A stretch of 64,000 nucleotides of DNA from Massilia sp. Se16.2.3 (GCF_014171595.1 NZ_CP050451.1:496001-560000); one strand, 5' to 3'. Shown: positions 44,323-53,505, counted from the stretch's first letter. Numbers and translations are program-made. The notes: generated from the letters alone by a model not told the origin.

Positions 44323-46602
44323 TTATGGGCCGTGTTCGGCCGGCTGGACCAGGCTGGCTGAATGCAGCAAGGCTACGTCGAGCGCATTCATGAATTCGTG
44401 AACGCGGATCGGTTTTGTTAGATAACGGAAGAACCCTGCTTCCAGTCCCTTTTCGATGTCGCGGGGGACCGCATTCGCCGACAGCGCCAGCACCGGGATA
44501 TGCGCGGTGGCCGGATCGTCGCGCAGGCATTTGAGTGCACCATAGCCGCTGATGCCGGGCAGGTTGATGTCCATCAGGATCACGTCCGGCAGGTAAGTGC
44601 GCGCCAGTTCGATGCCGAGTTGGCCGTCGATTGCAGTGAGCAGCTTCAAGTCGCCGCGGCGCGCGATCAGCTGCTCGACCAATGCGAGATTGGCGGGATT
44701 GTCTTCGACATACAGGAGTGTCGGCTGGTCGCCCGACCCAGGCGCCGCTGCGTGCCGGCGCACGAGCGATACTTCGTCGATATTGTCGAGTGCCAGCACT
44801 GGCGGAGTCGATGCAGCGAACTCGACCCAGAACACCGTCCCCACGCCGACCGTGCTTTCGACCCCGATCTGCCCGCCCATCAGCTCGACGAGCTGCTTGG
44901 TGACCACGAGACCGATGCCGGTGCCTTCTTCGACACTGTCGTGCTGGCCCAGGCGGTTAAATGGCTGGAACAACTGCGCCAGTTGGTCGGCCGGCAAGCC
45001 GGCGCCGGTGTCCTTGATGCTGATGCGTACCCGGCCGTTGCCGCTTTCGGTGCACGCGACCGTCACCGTGCCCGCCGCGCCGTTGTACTTGATCGCGTTC
45101 GAGAGCAGATTGATCATCACCTGCTTGATGCGGGTGCGATCGGCGTGCACATAGTAGACGTTGTCGAGCTCGGGGAAGGTCATGGCGATGCCGCGCTTGC
45201 TGGCCTGCGGCTCGATCATGCCCTTGCAGTCCTGCAGCACGTCGTTGATCGACATCGATTCCTGCGACATCGTCACCTTGCCGGCCTCGATCATGGACAG
45301 GTCGAGGATCTCGTTAATCAGGCGCAGCAGGTACCAGCCGCCCTTGAGGATCTGGTCGATGGAACGCTGCTGGCGCAGGCTCGGCGGCGGCAGTTCCGAA
45401 GCCATCAGCTGGGCAAAGCCGAGCACCGCATTGAGCGGAGTACGCAGTTCGTGGCTCATGCTCGACAGGAACTCGGATTTCGCGCGGTTGGCCTTTTCGG
45501 CCGCTTCCCTGGCCAGCTGCAGCGCGACGTTGGTCTCCTGCAGGGCGTCCTCGAAGTGCTTGCGCTCGGTGATGTCGCGCGCGGCGGCAAACACGCCCTG
45601 CAGGTTGCGGTCGCGGTCATGGAAGGTCGTGGCGTTGAACGAGACCACTGTCCTGGCGCCGTCGCAGGCCAGCGCCGTCAATTCATAATTGGTGACCTTG
45701 CCTTCCTGGAGCACCCGCGTGATCGCCTGCTCGGCGCGCTGCGGCTCGGTGAAGCAGCTCTTGAACGGCGCACCGATCAGCTCATCGCGGGTGCGGCCGG
45801 TCAGCAGTTCCATCTGCTGGTTGACGTCGCTGATCATGCCGCCCGGGTCGGTGGTGATCAGGGGGTCGATGTTCGATTCGATCAGCGAACGCGTATAAAA
45901 ATGCTGGTCGCGCAGGCGCTGGTCGAGCAGGGCCTGTTCGGCCTCGACCCGCTTGCGCGCCGTGTTGTCGGTGCCGATCAGCAGGAAGCCGATCACCTCG
46001 TCCTCGGCGCCACGTAAGGCAGTGACCGACACGAGGGCCGGGAACGAGCTGCCGTCGGCACGGACATAGGTCAGTTCATAGATGTCTTCGATGCCACGCG
46101 AGGCCTTGTAGACGAGCGCATCGAAGCCAGGCTGGATCGTCGTGTCGAACTCGCTGCTGAGCGAGGCCGCACGTTCGATCAGCTCCTGCGCATCGGAAAT
46201 GCTTGCCGGCGTCAGTTTGTCGACGACGTCTTCCGGTCCATAGCCGAGCATGCGTTGCGCGCCCACGTTGAACACCTGGATGACGCCATCGGCATCGGTG
46301 GCGATGCTGGAAAAATTGGCGCTGTTGAAAATGGCATCCTGCAGCGCGCCCGCTTTCAGCAAGGGCGCCGAGCGCAGCTTCGCCTGCGTGGCCTTGCGCA
46401 GGCGGGACTGGCGCCGTGCCAGCCACAGCAGGCCGCCAAGGAAAGCGAGCAGCAGCGCAATGATCAGCTTGATATGCATCGCCGCCGTGCCCCGGCCTAG
46501 CTGCTCGAGCGCGATGGCGGTCGTCAGCAGCACGGCAGCGAGCGTTGCGGCAAAGCCGATTGCCATCAGGCGCTCGAGAGAAGAATGTTTGATGTGTTGC
46601 AT
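44323..46602 (-). CDS. hybrid sensor histidine kinase (TM-PAS-PAS-HK-REC)
   Basis: 759 residues, intact. Two membrane helices (about 13-34 and 42-62) with a very short loop, two PAS domains (about 88-215 and 235-350), HisKA with MSHELRTPLNAVLGF (His384), HATPase with NLLSNAIKYN, DTGAGLP and GTGIGLVV, and a C-terminal receiver with VEDNPANLAL and VILMDINLPGISGYG. All phosphorelay residues are present. With almost no periplasmic loop, the signal is probably sensed by the cytosolic PAS domains. In tandem with the REC-PAS gene. Confidence 0.9.
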   Translation of the reverse strand: MQHIKHSSLERLMAIGFAATLAAVLLTTAIALEQLGRGTAAMHIKLIIALLLAFLGGLLWLARRQSRLRKATQAKLRSAPLLKAGALQDAIFNSANFSSIATDADGVIQVFNVGAQRMLGYGPEDVVDKLTPASISDAQELIERAASLSSEFDTTIQPGFDALVYKASRGIEDIYELTYVRADGSSFPALVSVTALRGAEDEVIGFLLIGTDNTARKRVEAEQALLDQRLRDQHFYTRSLIESNIDPLITTDPGGMISDVNQQMELLTGRTRDELIGAPFKSCFTEPQRAEQAITRVLQEGKVTNYELTALACDGARTVVSFNATTFHDRDRNLQGVFAAARDITERKHFEDALQETNVALQLAREAAEKANRAKSEFLSSMSHELRTPLNAVLGFAQLMASELPPPSLRQQRSIDQILKGGWYLLRLINEILDLSMIEAGKVTMSQESMSINDVLQDCKGMIEPQASKRGIAMTFPELDNVYYVHADRTRIKQVMINLLSNAIKYNGAAGTVTVACTESGNGRVRISIKDTGAGLPADQLAQLFQPFNRLGQHDSVEEGTGIGLVVTKQLVELMGGQIGVESTVGVGTVFWVEFAASTPPVLALDNIDEVSLVRRHAAAPGSGDQPTLLYVEDNPANLALVEQLIARRGDLKLLTAIDGQLGIELARTYLPDVILMDINLPGISGYGALKCLRDDPATAHIPVLALSANAVPRDIEKGLEAGFFRYLTKPIRVHEFMNALDVALLHSASLVQPAEHGP

Positions 46603-46672
46603 AGTGAGCGGTGCCCGGCCCTTGAGCCCAGGTCAAGGGCCGGCGGTAATGGAGGGTTGACGGCAGGCCGTG

Positions 46673-47413
46673 TCAGGCAGCGCGTTTCGACAAGCCCGCA
46701 GGCTGGCGCTGGCGTACGTCCGACAACAGCCGGGCGAATTCCTTTTTGACGACGTCGTAGCATTCGCAGACGTCCTGCTCGAGGCCGATGCGATCGAGCA
46801 CGGTGATGTGGCCGCGCCGGTAACTGATGTGGCCGCGCCCCTGCAGCCGGCCAGCCGCTTCCGTCACCCCTTCGCGGCGCACGCCGAGCATGTTGGAAAT
46901 GAGCTCCTGCGTCATCGTCAGTTCGCCCTCGCCCAGGCGGTCGAGCGTCAGCAGCAGCCAGCGGCACAGTTGCTGCTCCACGCTGTGGTGACGGTTGCAG
47001 ACCGAGGTCTGCGACATATGGGTGAGCAGGGCCTGGGTGTAACGCAAGAGCAGGCGCATGACAGGGCCGGCCCGGTTGAATTCTTCCATCAGGATCCGCA
47101 CGGGCAAGCGATAACCATGGCCGCCCGTCTGGATCACGGCCCGGCTCGGCGTACTGCCGCCGCCCATGAAGAGCGATACCCCGAGCATGCCTTCATTGCC
47201 GACGCCGGCGATTTCGGAGGAGCCGCCGTTTTCGAGCAAATAGTGGAGCGAGATGATCGCGGTTGTCGGGAAGTAGACGTAATCGAGCGTGTCACCGGAC
47301 TCGCACAACACGTCGCCGAGGCGCAGCGCTACCGATTCGAGATGGGGGGACAAGCGGTCGAATTCCGCGTCCAGCATGGCAGCGAGCAGGTAGTTCTGGT
47401 TCGGGTCTTGCAT
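46673..47413 (-). CDS. Crp/Fnr family transcriptional regulator
   Basis: 246 residues. Cyclic-nucleotide-binding-like beta roll (LRLGDVLCESGDTLDYVYFP, GNEGMLGVSLFMGG), dimer helix and a winged helix-turn-helix (LTMTQELISNMLGVRREGVT, ISYRRGHITVLDR). The usual cAMP-contact Arg-Ser pair is not evident, and no Fnr N-terminal cysteine cluster exists. It belongs to the broad group without a known ligand that is frequent in Burkholderiales near stress genes. It lies 70 bp upstream of the hybrid kinase, in the same direction. Confidence 0.85.
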   Translation of the reverse strand: MQDPNQNYLLAAMLDAEFDRLSPHLESVALRLGDVLCESGDTLDYVYFPTTAIISLHYLLENGGSSEIAGVGNEGMLGVSLFMGGGSTPSRAVIQTGGHGYRLPVRILMEEFNRAGPVMRLLLRYTQALLTHMSQTSVCNRHHSVEQQLCRWLLLTLDRLGEGELTMTQELISNMLGVRREGVTEAAGRLQGRGHISYRRGHITVLDRIGLEQDVCECYDVVKKEFARLLSDVRQRQPAGLSKRAA

Positions 47414-47531
47414 ACAGGTGCGCTGTAAATTGTTTCGTGATAAGTCAAAGCTAAGACAAACAAGCCTAACATGGGGACTTCATAACGCCTAGAAATATTG
47501 CAATTTTTTATTTTTTGTTACTGCTGTGCGT

Positions 47532-47550
47532 GCCACCGAACGGAGCGGGC
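47532..47550 (+). promoter_or_regulatory. shared motif, copy c (upstream of the small ORF and phospholipase D gene)
   Basis: Plus strand GCCACCGAACGGAGCGGGC, 103 bp before the small ORF at 47654. Core CCGAACGGA intact. Confidence 0.45.
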
Positions 47551-47653
47551 TCCCGGACGGCGCAACAGTGCTGCATGGTGGCGCGGCAAACGTGCCACCC
47601 GGATTCCACCGTGCGCCCAGCCGGCAGGAATGCATCCCACAGAAAGTAACAAT

Positions 47654-47788
47654 ATGAATGTTGCACAGGATTATGCGAGCCTGATGGCCAGCTCGACGGG
47701 GTGGATCGGCATCCTCACCTCCCCCATCGCAGCGCTCAGCGTGGCCAAGCTTGCCACCCTGTTGTGGACCTTGCTGAGCCATGGTTGA
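47654..47788 (+). CDS. small hypothetical hydrophobic protein
   Basis: 44 residues: MNVAQDYASLMASSTGWIGI then LTSPIAALSVAKLATLLWTL, ending LSHG. One amphipathic to hydrophobic helix, no known family recognised. Support is the ATG placed after the shared motif and AGAAAG, and the plausible leader position 30 bp before the phospholipase D gene. It could be a small membrane peptide or a leader. Confidence 0.4.
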   Translation: MNVAQDYASLMASSTGWIGILTSPIAALSVAKLATLLWTLLSHG

Positions 47789-47818
47789 CTGCCGCCGCGT
47801 GCTCGCCCAGGCGCCCCG

Positions 47819-49399
47819 ATGATGTACCTCCGTCCGATCCCGGGACCAGGCCGGCACCCCTACGGCGCAATGCGTGCATTCGCCCTGTGCCTGCTGTTGG
47901 GTTTGCTTGCCGGCTGCACCACCCTGCCCTCCCTCGACAACCGGCCTGCCTCGACAGCGGATGCGCATACGGGTAGCACCGGGCTGGGGCGCGCCGTTTC
48001 CGCAGGGGTAGCGGCGCATCCGGGAAAATCCGGCATTTACCCGCTTGCCGATGGACGCAATGCCTTCGCCGCGCGCGTGCTGCTGGCGCAGGCCGCCGAG
48101 CGCACGCTCGACGTTCAGTACTACATCTGGCACCAGGACATGACGGGCACCCTGTTGTTCGCGGCCCTGCGCGAGGCTGCCGAGCGCGGGGTCAGGGTCA
48201 GGCTCCTGCTCGACGATAACAACACGGCCGGACTCGATCCCTTGCTGGCGGCACTCGACGCACACCCGAACCTCGAAGTGCGCCTGTTCAACCCGTTCGT
48301 CATGCGCAGGGCTAGGGTGCTCGGCTATCTGAGCGACTTCAGCCGCGCGAACCGGCGCATGCACAACAAGTCCTTTACCGCCGATAACCAGATCACGATT
48401 GTCGGCGGCCGCAATGTCGGCGACGAATACTTCGGCGCCGACGACGACCTGCTGTTCGCCGACCTCGACGTGATGGCGATCGGGCCCGTCGTTGCCGATG
48501 TGTCGAAGGATTTCGATCGTTACTGGGGGAGCGGATCATCCTATCCGGTCACCGGCCTGCTGGATGAAGTGACTCCCATTGCGCTCGACGCACTGACGGC
48601 GGCGGCGCTGGAGATCGAGCGCAGTCCGCGCGCCCTCGCTTATACGCGCGCTCTGCGTGCCTCCACGTTTGCCGGTGACTTCCTGGAAAACCGCCTGGTC
48701 TTCGACTGGAGTGTCACGCGCATGGTCAGCGACGACCCTGGCAAAGGACTCGGACTGGAGCAGCCACGCACCCTGGTCGTCCACAAGCTCAAGAAGACGA
48801 TGGGCGAGCCGGTGTCCGAACTGAACATGGTGTCGCCCTATTTCGTGCCCACGGACGAGGGGACCGCCGCCTTTGTCGAACTGGCCAACAGCGGGATCAA
48901 GGTCAGGGTGCTGACCAATTCCCTGGAAACCACCGATGTCGCCGCCGTGCACGCCGGTTACGCCAGACACCGCAAGGCCCTGCTTGCCGCCGGCGTGACG
49001 ATCTATGAACTGCGCCGCATGACGCAGGCATCCGCGCGGAGAAGGATATTGGGCTTGCGCGGCAGTTCAGCCTCCAGCCTGCACAGCAAAACCTTTTCTG
49101 TCGACGATGCCCGCGTCTTCATCGGTTCGTTCAATGTCGACCCGCGCTCGGCCAGGCTGAACACCGAGATGGGCTTTGTGATCGACAGCCCGGTGCTGGC
49201 GCGCCGGATCTTCGATGCGTTTGCCCAAAGAATGCCGCTGGAAGCCTACGAAGTGCGCCTGTCGCCGGCAGGACGCTTGTACTGGCTGGAGCGCCGCGGC
49301 GCCGCGGTGTTGCGCCATGACGTCGAGCCCGGCACCAGCCCGGGCCTGCGTGCTGGCGTGTGGCTGATGTCGCTGCTGCCGATCGAGTGGTTGTTGTAG
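47819..49399 (+). CDS. phospholipase D/cardiolipin synthase family lipoprotein (ClsC-like)
   Basis: 526 residues. The lipobox LLAGC follows a hydrophobic signal, and the alternative start at 47870 (MRAFALCLLLGLLAGC) puts the signal at the true N-terminus. Two HKD motifs are seen: HNKSFTADNQITIVGGRN near residue 181 and HSKTFSVDDARVFIGSFN near 422. LDVQYYIWHQDMTGTLLF and PYFVPTDEG are typical of the YmdC/ClsC branch, which makes cardiolipin from phosphatidylglycerol and phosphatidylethanolamine. Placement between envelope-stress genes fits membrane remodelling. The start is uncertain. Confidence 0.85.
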   Translation: MMYLRPIPGPGRHPYGAMRAFALCLLLGLLAGCTTLPSLDNRPASTADAHTGSTGLGRAVSAGVAAHPGKSGIYPLADGRNAFAARVLLAQAAERTLDVQYYIWHQDMTGTLLFAALREAAERGVRVRLLLDDNNTAGLDPLLAALDAHPNLEVRLFNPFVMRRARVLGYLSDFSRANRRMHNKSFTADNQITIVGGRNVGDEYFGADDDLLFADLDVMAIGPVVADVSKDFDRYWGSGSSYPVTGLLDEVTPIALDALTAAALEIERSPRALAYTRALRASTFAGDFLENRLVFDWSVTRMVSDDPGKGLGLEQPRTLVVHKLKKTMGEPVSELNMVSPYFVPTDEGTAAFVELANSGIKVRVLTNSLETTDVAAVHAGYARHRKALLAAGVTIYELRRMTQASARRRILGLRGSSASSLHSKTFSVDDARVFIGSFNVDPRSARLNTEMGFVIDSPVLARRIFDAFAQRMPLEAYEVRLSPAGRLYWLERRGAAVLRHDVEPGTSPGLRAGVWLMSLLPIEWLL

Positions 49400-49482
49400 C
49401 ACCCATTCCATGCGTCGGCGGGGCTGGACAGGTATTTCAGAACATTTATCTCGGAATTCAGCAAATAACTGGCGCTGTGCGC

Positions 49483-49501
49483 GGTACCGAACGGAGTGGA
49501 G
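49483..49501 (+). promoter_or_regulatory. shared motif, copy d (upstream of the ompA-like gene)
   Basis: Plus strand GGTACCGAACGGAGTGGAG, 124 bp before the OmpA-like start; further GTTCCGAA half-sites follow at about 49503 and 49522. Confidence 0.5.
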
Positions 49502-49625
49502 GGTTCCGAAAGGTAATAGTGCGTTCCGAAGCCTGCATGACTGTCGGCCGCTGCCCCCACCCAGGGGACAGCCAGGCAACAACCTGATCACCACGTAACT
49601 CACCACCATAAAGAAAAACAGAACA

Positions 49626-50765
49626 ATGAAAACTTCAAGCACCCTCGCCGCACTGATCGCCCTGGCCTGCGCCACCATGGTCGGCGCGCATGCGGCGCCG
49701 GCCGAGGCGGCTGCAGCCGGCTTCGTCAATCCGGATTGGGCCAACAGCGCCTGGTACATGGGAGCAAGCGTGGGACAAGCGCGCGCCGACATCGATGGGG
49801 CACGCATGACGCGCAACCTGACGGCCGATGGCTCCAGCCTCACTTCCTTCAGCAAGGACGAACGCGACCTTGGTTTCAAGCTGTTCGGCGGCAAGCAACT
49901 GAACCGGTATCTCGCACTCGAAGCCGGTTATTTTGACCTGGGCAAGTTCGATGCCGCGGCCACCACTTCCGGCAATGGCGCACTGCGCGGGGAGACAAGT
50001 TTGCGCGGCGTGAACGCCGACCTGGTGGGCCAACTGCCGCTGACGGAGCGCTTGTCGCTGCTGGGCCGCGCGGGCGTGCAATATGCACGTGCAAGCACCC
50101 ACTACAGCGGCAACCGCCTCGATGCCCTGAGCAACCCGAACCCGCCAAGCGGAGGCCGCCGCGGCGCGAAGCTCGGACTCGGGCTGGAATACAAACTGAG
50201 CGAAGCCCTGGCGCTGCGCGCGGAAGTGGAACGCTACCGCGTCAATAACGTGGTCGGCAATCGCGGCGATGTCGACCTCGCTTCGGTCGGCCTGGTCTAC
50301 AAGTTTGGCCGCCCGGCGGCAAAGGCCATCGTCGCCGCGCCTGTCGCCGCCCCGCAGGAAGAAATGCGCGCCGCCCCGCCGGCACCGGCGCCCGCGCCCG
50401 TGTCGGAAAAGGTCTCGTTCGCCGCCGAGGCATTGTTCGATTTCGACAAATCGGTGGTGAAAGCGGACGGCAAAGCCGCACTCGACGACCTGATGGCGAA
50501 GCTGCAGGGCATGAATACCGAAGTCATGATCGCAGTCGGCCATACCGACTCGGTCGGCTCGAACGCGTATAACGACAAGCTGTCGCTGCGCCGTGCCGAT
50601 GCCGTCAAGGCGTATCTGGTATCGCGCGGGCTGGATCCGGCACGGCTGTACACCGAAGGCAAGGGCGAAACCCAAGCCATTGCCGATAATGCGACCGCCG
50701 AAGGCCGCGCCAGGAATCGCCGCGTGACCATCGAAGTCGTCGGCACCCGCAGCGTCCCCCGCTAA
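49626..50765 (+). CDS. OmpA family outer-membrane protein
   Basis: 379 residues. Signal peptide MKTSSTLAALIALACATMVG with cleavage near AHA-A, then an OmpA-like eight-strand barrel (about 40-220: WYMGASVGQARADID, LALEAGYFDLGKFD, VGLVYKFGR). An Ala/Pro linker follows (PPAPAPAPVSEKV). The C-terminal OmpA domain has FDFDKSVVKADGKAALDDL, GHTDSVGSNAYNDKLSLRRA and GRARNRRVTIEV, which binds peptidoglycan. It would tie the outer membrane to the wall. A strong terminator follows; the shared motif lies upstream. Confidence 0.92.
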   Translation: MKTSSTLAALIALACATMVGAHAAPAEAAAAGFVNPDWANSAWYMGASVGQARADIDGARMTRNLTADGSSLTSFSKDERDLGFKLFGGKQLNRYLALEAGYFDLGKFDAAATTSGNGALRGETSLRGVNADLVGQLPLTERLSLLGRAGVQYARASTHYSGNRLDALSNPNPPSGGRRGAKLGLGLEYKLSEALALRAEVERYRVNNVVGNRGDVDLASVGLVYKFGRPAAKAIVAAPVAAPQEEMRAAPPAPAPAPVSEKVSFAAEALFDFDKSVVKADGKAALDDLMAKLQGMNTEVMIAVGHTDSVGSNAYNDKLSLRRADAVKAYLVSRGLDPARLYTEGKGETQAIADNATAEGRARNRRVTIEVVGTRSVPR

Positions 50766-50784
50766 TCCGGGAAGCCGATCGACA

Positions 50785-50816
50785 AACCGCCTGGCGCAAG
50801 CCCAGGCGGTTTTTTT
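50785..50816 (+). terminator. rho-independent terminator after the ompA-like gene
   Basis: AACCGCCTGG/CCAGGCGGTT stem with GCGCAAGC loop, then seven T. Confidence 0.85.
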
Positions 50817-50857
50817 GCGTCCGAACGAAGCAACCCGGCCGTCACGGACCGTTGTGT

Positions 50858-51560
50858 TCAAGCCCGCGGCACGATCACGGTGAATACGGTGCCCGTGGCA
50901 TCATCCGACCGGACTTCGATGTCGCCGCCATGGACGACGGCGATTGGCTTTGCAATGAACAAGCCGAGACCAGGACTGCTGCGTGGACGCACGTCGCCAT
51001 CGTGCTTCGGCAGCTGCACCAACGACGAAAACAGGGTGGGTAGCGCGTCTGCGGGAATGGTCGGGCCTTCGTTGCGCACGCTGATCAGCACGCGCTCCGG
51101 CTCGCCCGCAATCTCCACCAGGATCGGTTTTCCGCGCGTGCCGTACTGCGCCGCATTGGTGACCAGATTCGTGAGCAACTGCTGGAGCCGGGGCTGGTCG
51201 AATTACCCCATCAACTCATCCGAGCCGCGCCCCCATCTGCTCGACCTGATGCTCGAACGCGCCAGGGCGCCCGAGGTAGGCCCCTGCCGCCATGGTCGCA
51301 GCCGGGGACCGCGCAGATCCCAGGATGGCCGGGAACATCTCGCGGGTCTCGTTGAGCCTGTCGGGATAGGCGACCGCTGCTTGCGCGAGGGATTGGTCGA
51401 TCGCGTCGTTGAAGCGTGTGATGTCGGCCGGCAGGTCGACACAGTGCGCCTCCCACAGCTTGAGCACGCTTGTGCGCAGGGCGCGATACTCGGCGATGAG
51501 CTGCAGCAGGGTAAATCCGCTGGCGTACGCAGCCTGCCCTGGGCGGATGACGCGCGCCTC
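50858..51560 (-). pseudogene. degenerate histidine kinase relic (RsbRD-kinase type) lacking the His box
   Basis: The N-terminal part (about 51560-51216) reads TLLQLIAEYRALRTSVLKLW and DLPADITRFNDAIDQSLAQA, the RsbRD-like sensor. Where the kinase His box is expected (ILG-HDLRSPLAAM) the sequence is ILGSARSPAATM, so the phosphorylatable His is gone. After GSDELMG a stop is met and coding resumes at FDQPRLQQLLTNLVTNAAQY, so the rest of the dimerisation helix and a linker are missing. The HATPase (RNEGPTIP, SPGLGLFIAKPIAVVHGG) is largely kept. No N-terminal start is clear. Several independent lesions argue for real decay. Confidence 0.7.
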
Positions 51561-51716
51561 GTCAGACGCGGGCCGTGGACCCAGGCCCTGCGATCTGGCA
51601 TGTTGTTGCGCGTCGCCCGATCGGTGTAGTCAAGAATGCAATGCCTGTAGAGGCGGGCGTGTGCCCGGCGGCGCATTGGGGCAGGAAGCCTGGCCTCGCC
51701 GGCGCTGCTCCAGCCA

Positions 51717-51986
51717 TCAATGGCTGTGGCGCACGTCGAGCTTGTCGGGGTCGACCTCGTTGTCCTGCACGGCCACGCGTTCGGCGCGCATGCTGTCGGA
51801 GAGCGAGGTCCCGTCCTCTTCGTCCACTTCCGGCGGGTCCAGCATGTCGGCCAGCATGGCCTGCAGCTCCGACGTTTCCCATGGCAGCCCACAACGTTGC
51901 CGGCCGTGGATGTAATGCCGGATCTCGCTGTCCTGTTCGGATGTCAGCGGCAGACCGCGAAAGGTAGTCGACCGTTCGGTTTTCAT
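51717..51986 (-). CDS. conserved small hypothetical protein
   Basis: 89 residues: MKTERSTTFRGLPLTSEQDS, YIHGRQRCGLPWETSELQAM, ADMLDPPEVDEEDGTSLSD and a C-terminus DKLDVRHSH. AAAGGAG lies 8 bp before the ATG, the best ribosome site in this stretch, which supports a real gene. Acidic, soluble, with no family recognised. It lies just upstream of the kinase relic and 48 bp after the AI-2E-type permease gene. Confidence 0.65.
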   Translation of the reverse strand: MKTERSTTFRGLPLTSEQDSEIRHYIHGRQRCGLPWETSELQAMLADMLDPPEVDEEDGTSLSDSMRAERVAVQDNEVDPDKLDVRHSH

Positions 51987-52033
51987 GATGGTGTCTCCTT
52001 TGAGACTTTTCTGGAGTTCCGACGCTACGCGGA

Positions 52034-53365
52034 TTACCCCGACTCAGGCGCACGCGAAGGATCGGGCGACTGGGCTTCCTTCACGTTGCGCTCTCCTGAG
52101 ATTTCCAGCGCCACGCCGGCCGAGGCTTCGGCGCTCATGCCGCCGGTGCGGCGCATGTATTCGGCCTCGCCGACGATGTCATTGCGGTCGGCGGTAACGT
52201 CGTCGGGCTGCGGTGTTTCGCCAGGCAGTCCCATCTTCAGCTCATCGGCCAGCATCAGCAGGGTCGCCGCCAGCGGCAGCGCCAGCAGGGCGCCGGCAAT
52301 GCCGTACAGGGTGCCGCCGGTAATCAGGGAGAACAGCACCACCGACGAGGGCAAACGCAGCGCACGGCCGTAGATGAGCGGTATCAGGACCCGGCTTTCG
52401 AACTGCTCGTAGCACAGCAGAACGACGAACACGACGGTGGCCGCGACACTGCTGACGCCGAGTGCCGCGAGCACGGCCGGGATCATGGTCAGGAAGATGC
52501 CCACGAAGGGCAGCACGTCGGCAATGCCGCCGAACGCGGCAATGGCGATGGCGTTGGGCACGCCGCATGCGCTGAGCACGATGAACAGCAGGGTCGCCAT
52601 CATGGCGCAGGTAACGATCTGGCCGCGGACATAGCCGCCCACGATCGTTTCCAGCTTGAGCATGATGCGCGAGAGCTTCATATGGTGCGCGCGCGGGACC
52701 ACGGAAAACAGGGCGCCGCGCAGCCGGTCGCGGTCGATCATGATGTACAGGGCGAGGAAAATCGAGCCGGCGCCATAGGCCACGATTTCAAGCACGTCCC
52801 GCGAAAACGCGATCGCTTCGGTACTGTAGGACTTGAACAACTGGCCGTACTGCAGGTGGCGCAAGGTCTCGGCCAGCGAGGTGGTGAGCGGATAGGAGGC
52901 GAGGAACTTCACGAGCTTTATGCGTAATGCCGGTTCCTGCTCGACCAGGCTGCCGACCTGGACGACAAACGCGGGCACGGTAAACACCGCCAGCGCCCCG
53001 ACCACCAGCAGCAGGGTCGCAAAGACGAGGGCGATGGCGCTCAGGCGGCCGAGCCGATGGCGCTCCAGCCAGGCGACGGGGGGACTGAGCGTTCCGACCA
53101 ACATCAACCCAGTGATCAACACCAGGACCACCGGTATCAGATGGGTCAGCAAGGCGATACCGAGCGCAATCGCCACGATGGTAAACATGGTACGCGGCGC
53201 GATCTCGATACGGATAGTGCGTCTGCGCACCTGCGGCGGCCGCAGGGCCGCATGGTCACCCAGCCTTGCGACTGTCGGCCCCTCGGTGGGTGCCCGGCCG
53301 GCTCGCTCAAGGCAGGGCGATAATGGAGGTGGTTCGTGGGCGTGACAGGTATTCTGGGTCGACAT
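52034..53365 (-). CDS. AI-2E (PerM) family transporter
   Basis: About 443 residues from ATG 53365 (MSTQNTCHAHEPPPLSPCLE); the frame is open to 53413. Eight or so membrane segments, with the family core GAGSIFLALYIMIDRDRLRG, GYVRGQIVTCAMMATLLFIV, GGIADVLPFVGIFLTMIPAV and YEQFESRVLIPLIYGRALRL. The unusual N-terminal 60 residues are polar. The C-terminal tail of about 70 residues is acidic and cytosolic. The family exports small molecules or ions; a substrate cannot be assigned. Same direction as the glycine-zipper gene, 141 bp downstream of it. Confidence 0.88.
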   Translation of the reverse strand: MSTQNTCHAHEPPPLSPCLERAGRAPTEGPTVARLGDHAALRPPQVRRRTIRIEIAPRTMFTIVAIALGIALLTHLIPVVLVLITGLMLVGTLSPPVAWLERHRLGRLSAIALVFATLLLVVGALAVFTVPAFVVQVGSLVEQEPALRIKLVKFLASYPLTTSLAETLRHLQYGQLFKSYSTEAIAFSRDVLEIVAYGAGSIFLALYIMIDRDRLRGALFSVVPRAHHMKLSRIMLKLETIVGGYVRGQIVTCAMMATLLFIVLSACGVPNAIAIAAFGGIADVLPFVGIFLTMIPAVLAALGVSSVAATVVFVVLLCYEQFESRVLIPLIYGRALRLPSSVVLFSLITGGTLYGIAGALLALPLAATLLMLADELKMGLPGETPQPDDVTADRNDIVGEAEYMRRTGGMSAEASAGVALEISGERNVKEAQSPDPSRAPESG

Positions 53366-53410
53366 GGCGCGGTGTAATCTGTGTTGGTGGGAGACGCGGG
53401 CTGCAAACGA

Positions 53411-53496
53411 CACGGCCGCAGCACACCTCGAGGTGCGCTGCGGCCGTGCGTTACAAGCCGCGGCGCCCTGCTTTGCACAGGCACGCCGCGGCTTGT
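53411..53496 (-). other. two strong hairpins between the glycine-zipper and AI-2E permease genes
   Basis: CACGGCCGCAGC (53411-53422) pairs with GCTGCGGCCGTG (53437-53448). ACAAGCCGCGGCG (53453-53465) pairs perfectly with CGCCGCGGCTTGT (53484-53496). There is no U tract, so they look like transcript-stabilising or processing structures, or protein-binding palindromes, rather than a simple terminator. Confidence 0.55.
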
Positions 53497-53505
53497 CATG
53501 GGGTG

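Noticed and set aside
47489..48364. Minus-strand open frame of 291 codons opposite the small ORF and phospholipase D start
   Set aside because: No recognisable domain, Arg/Gln-rich shadow composition, and it conflicts with the well-supported phospholipase D gene.
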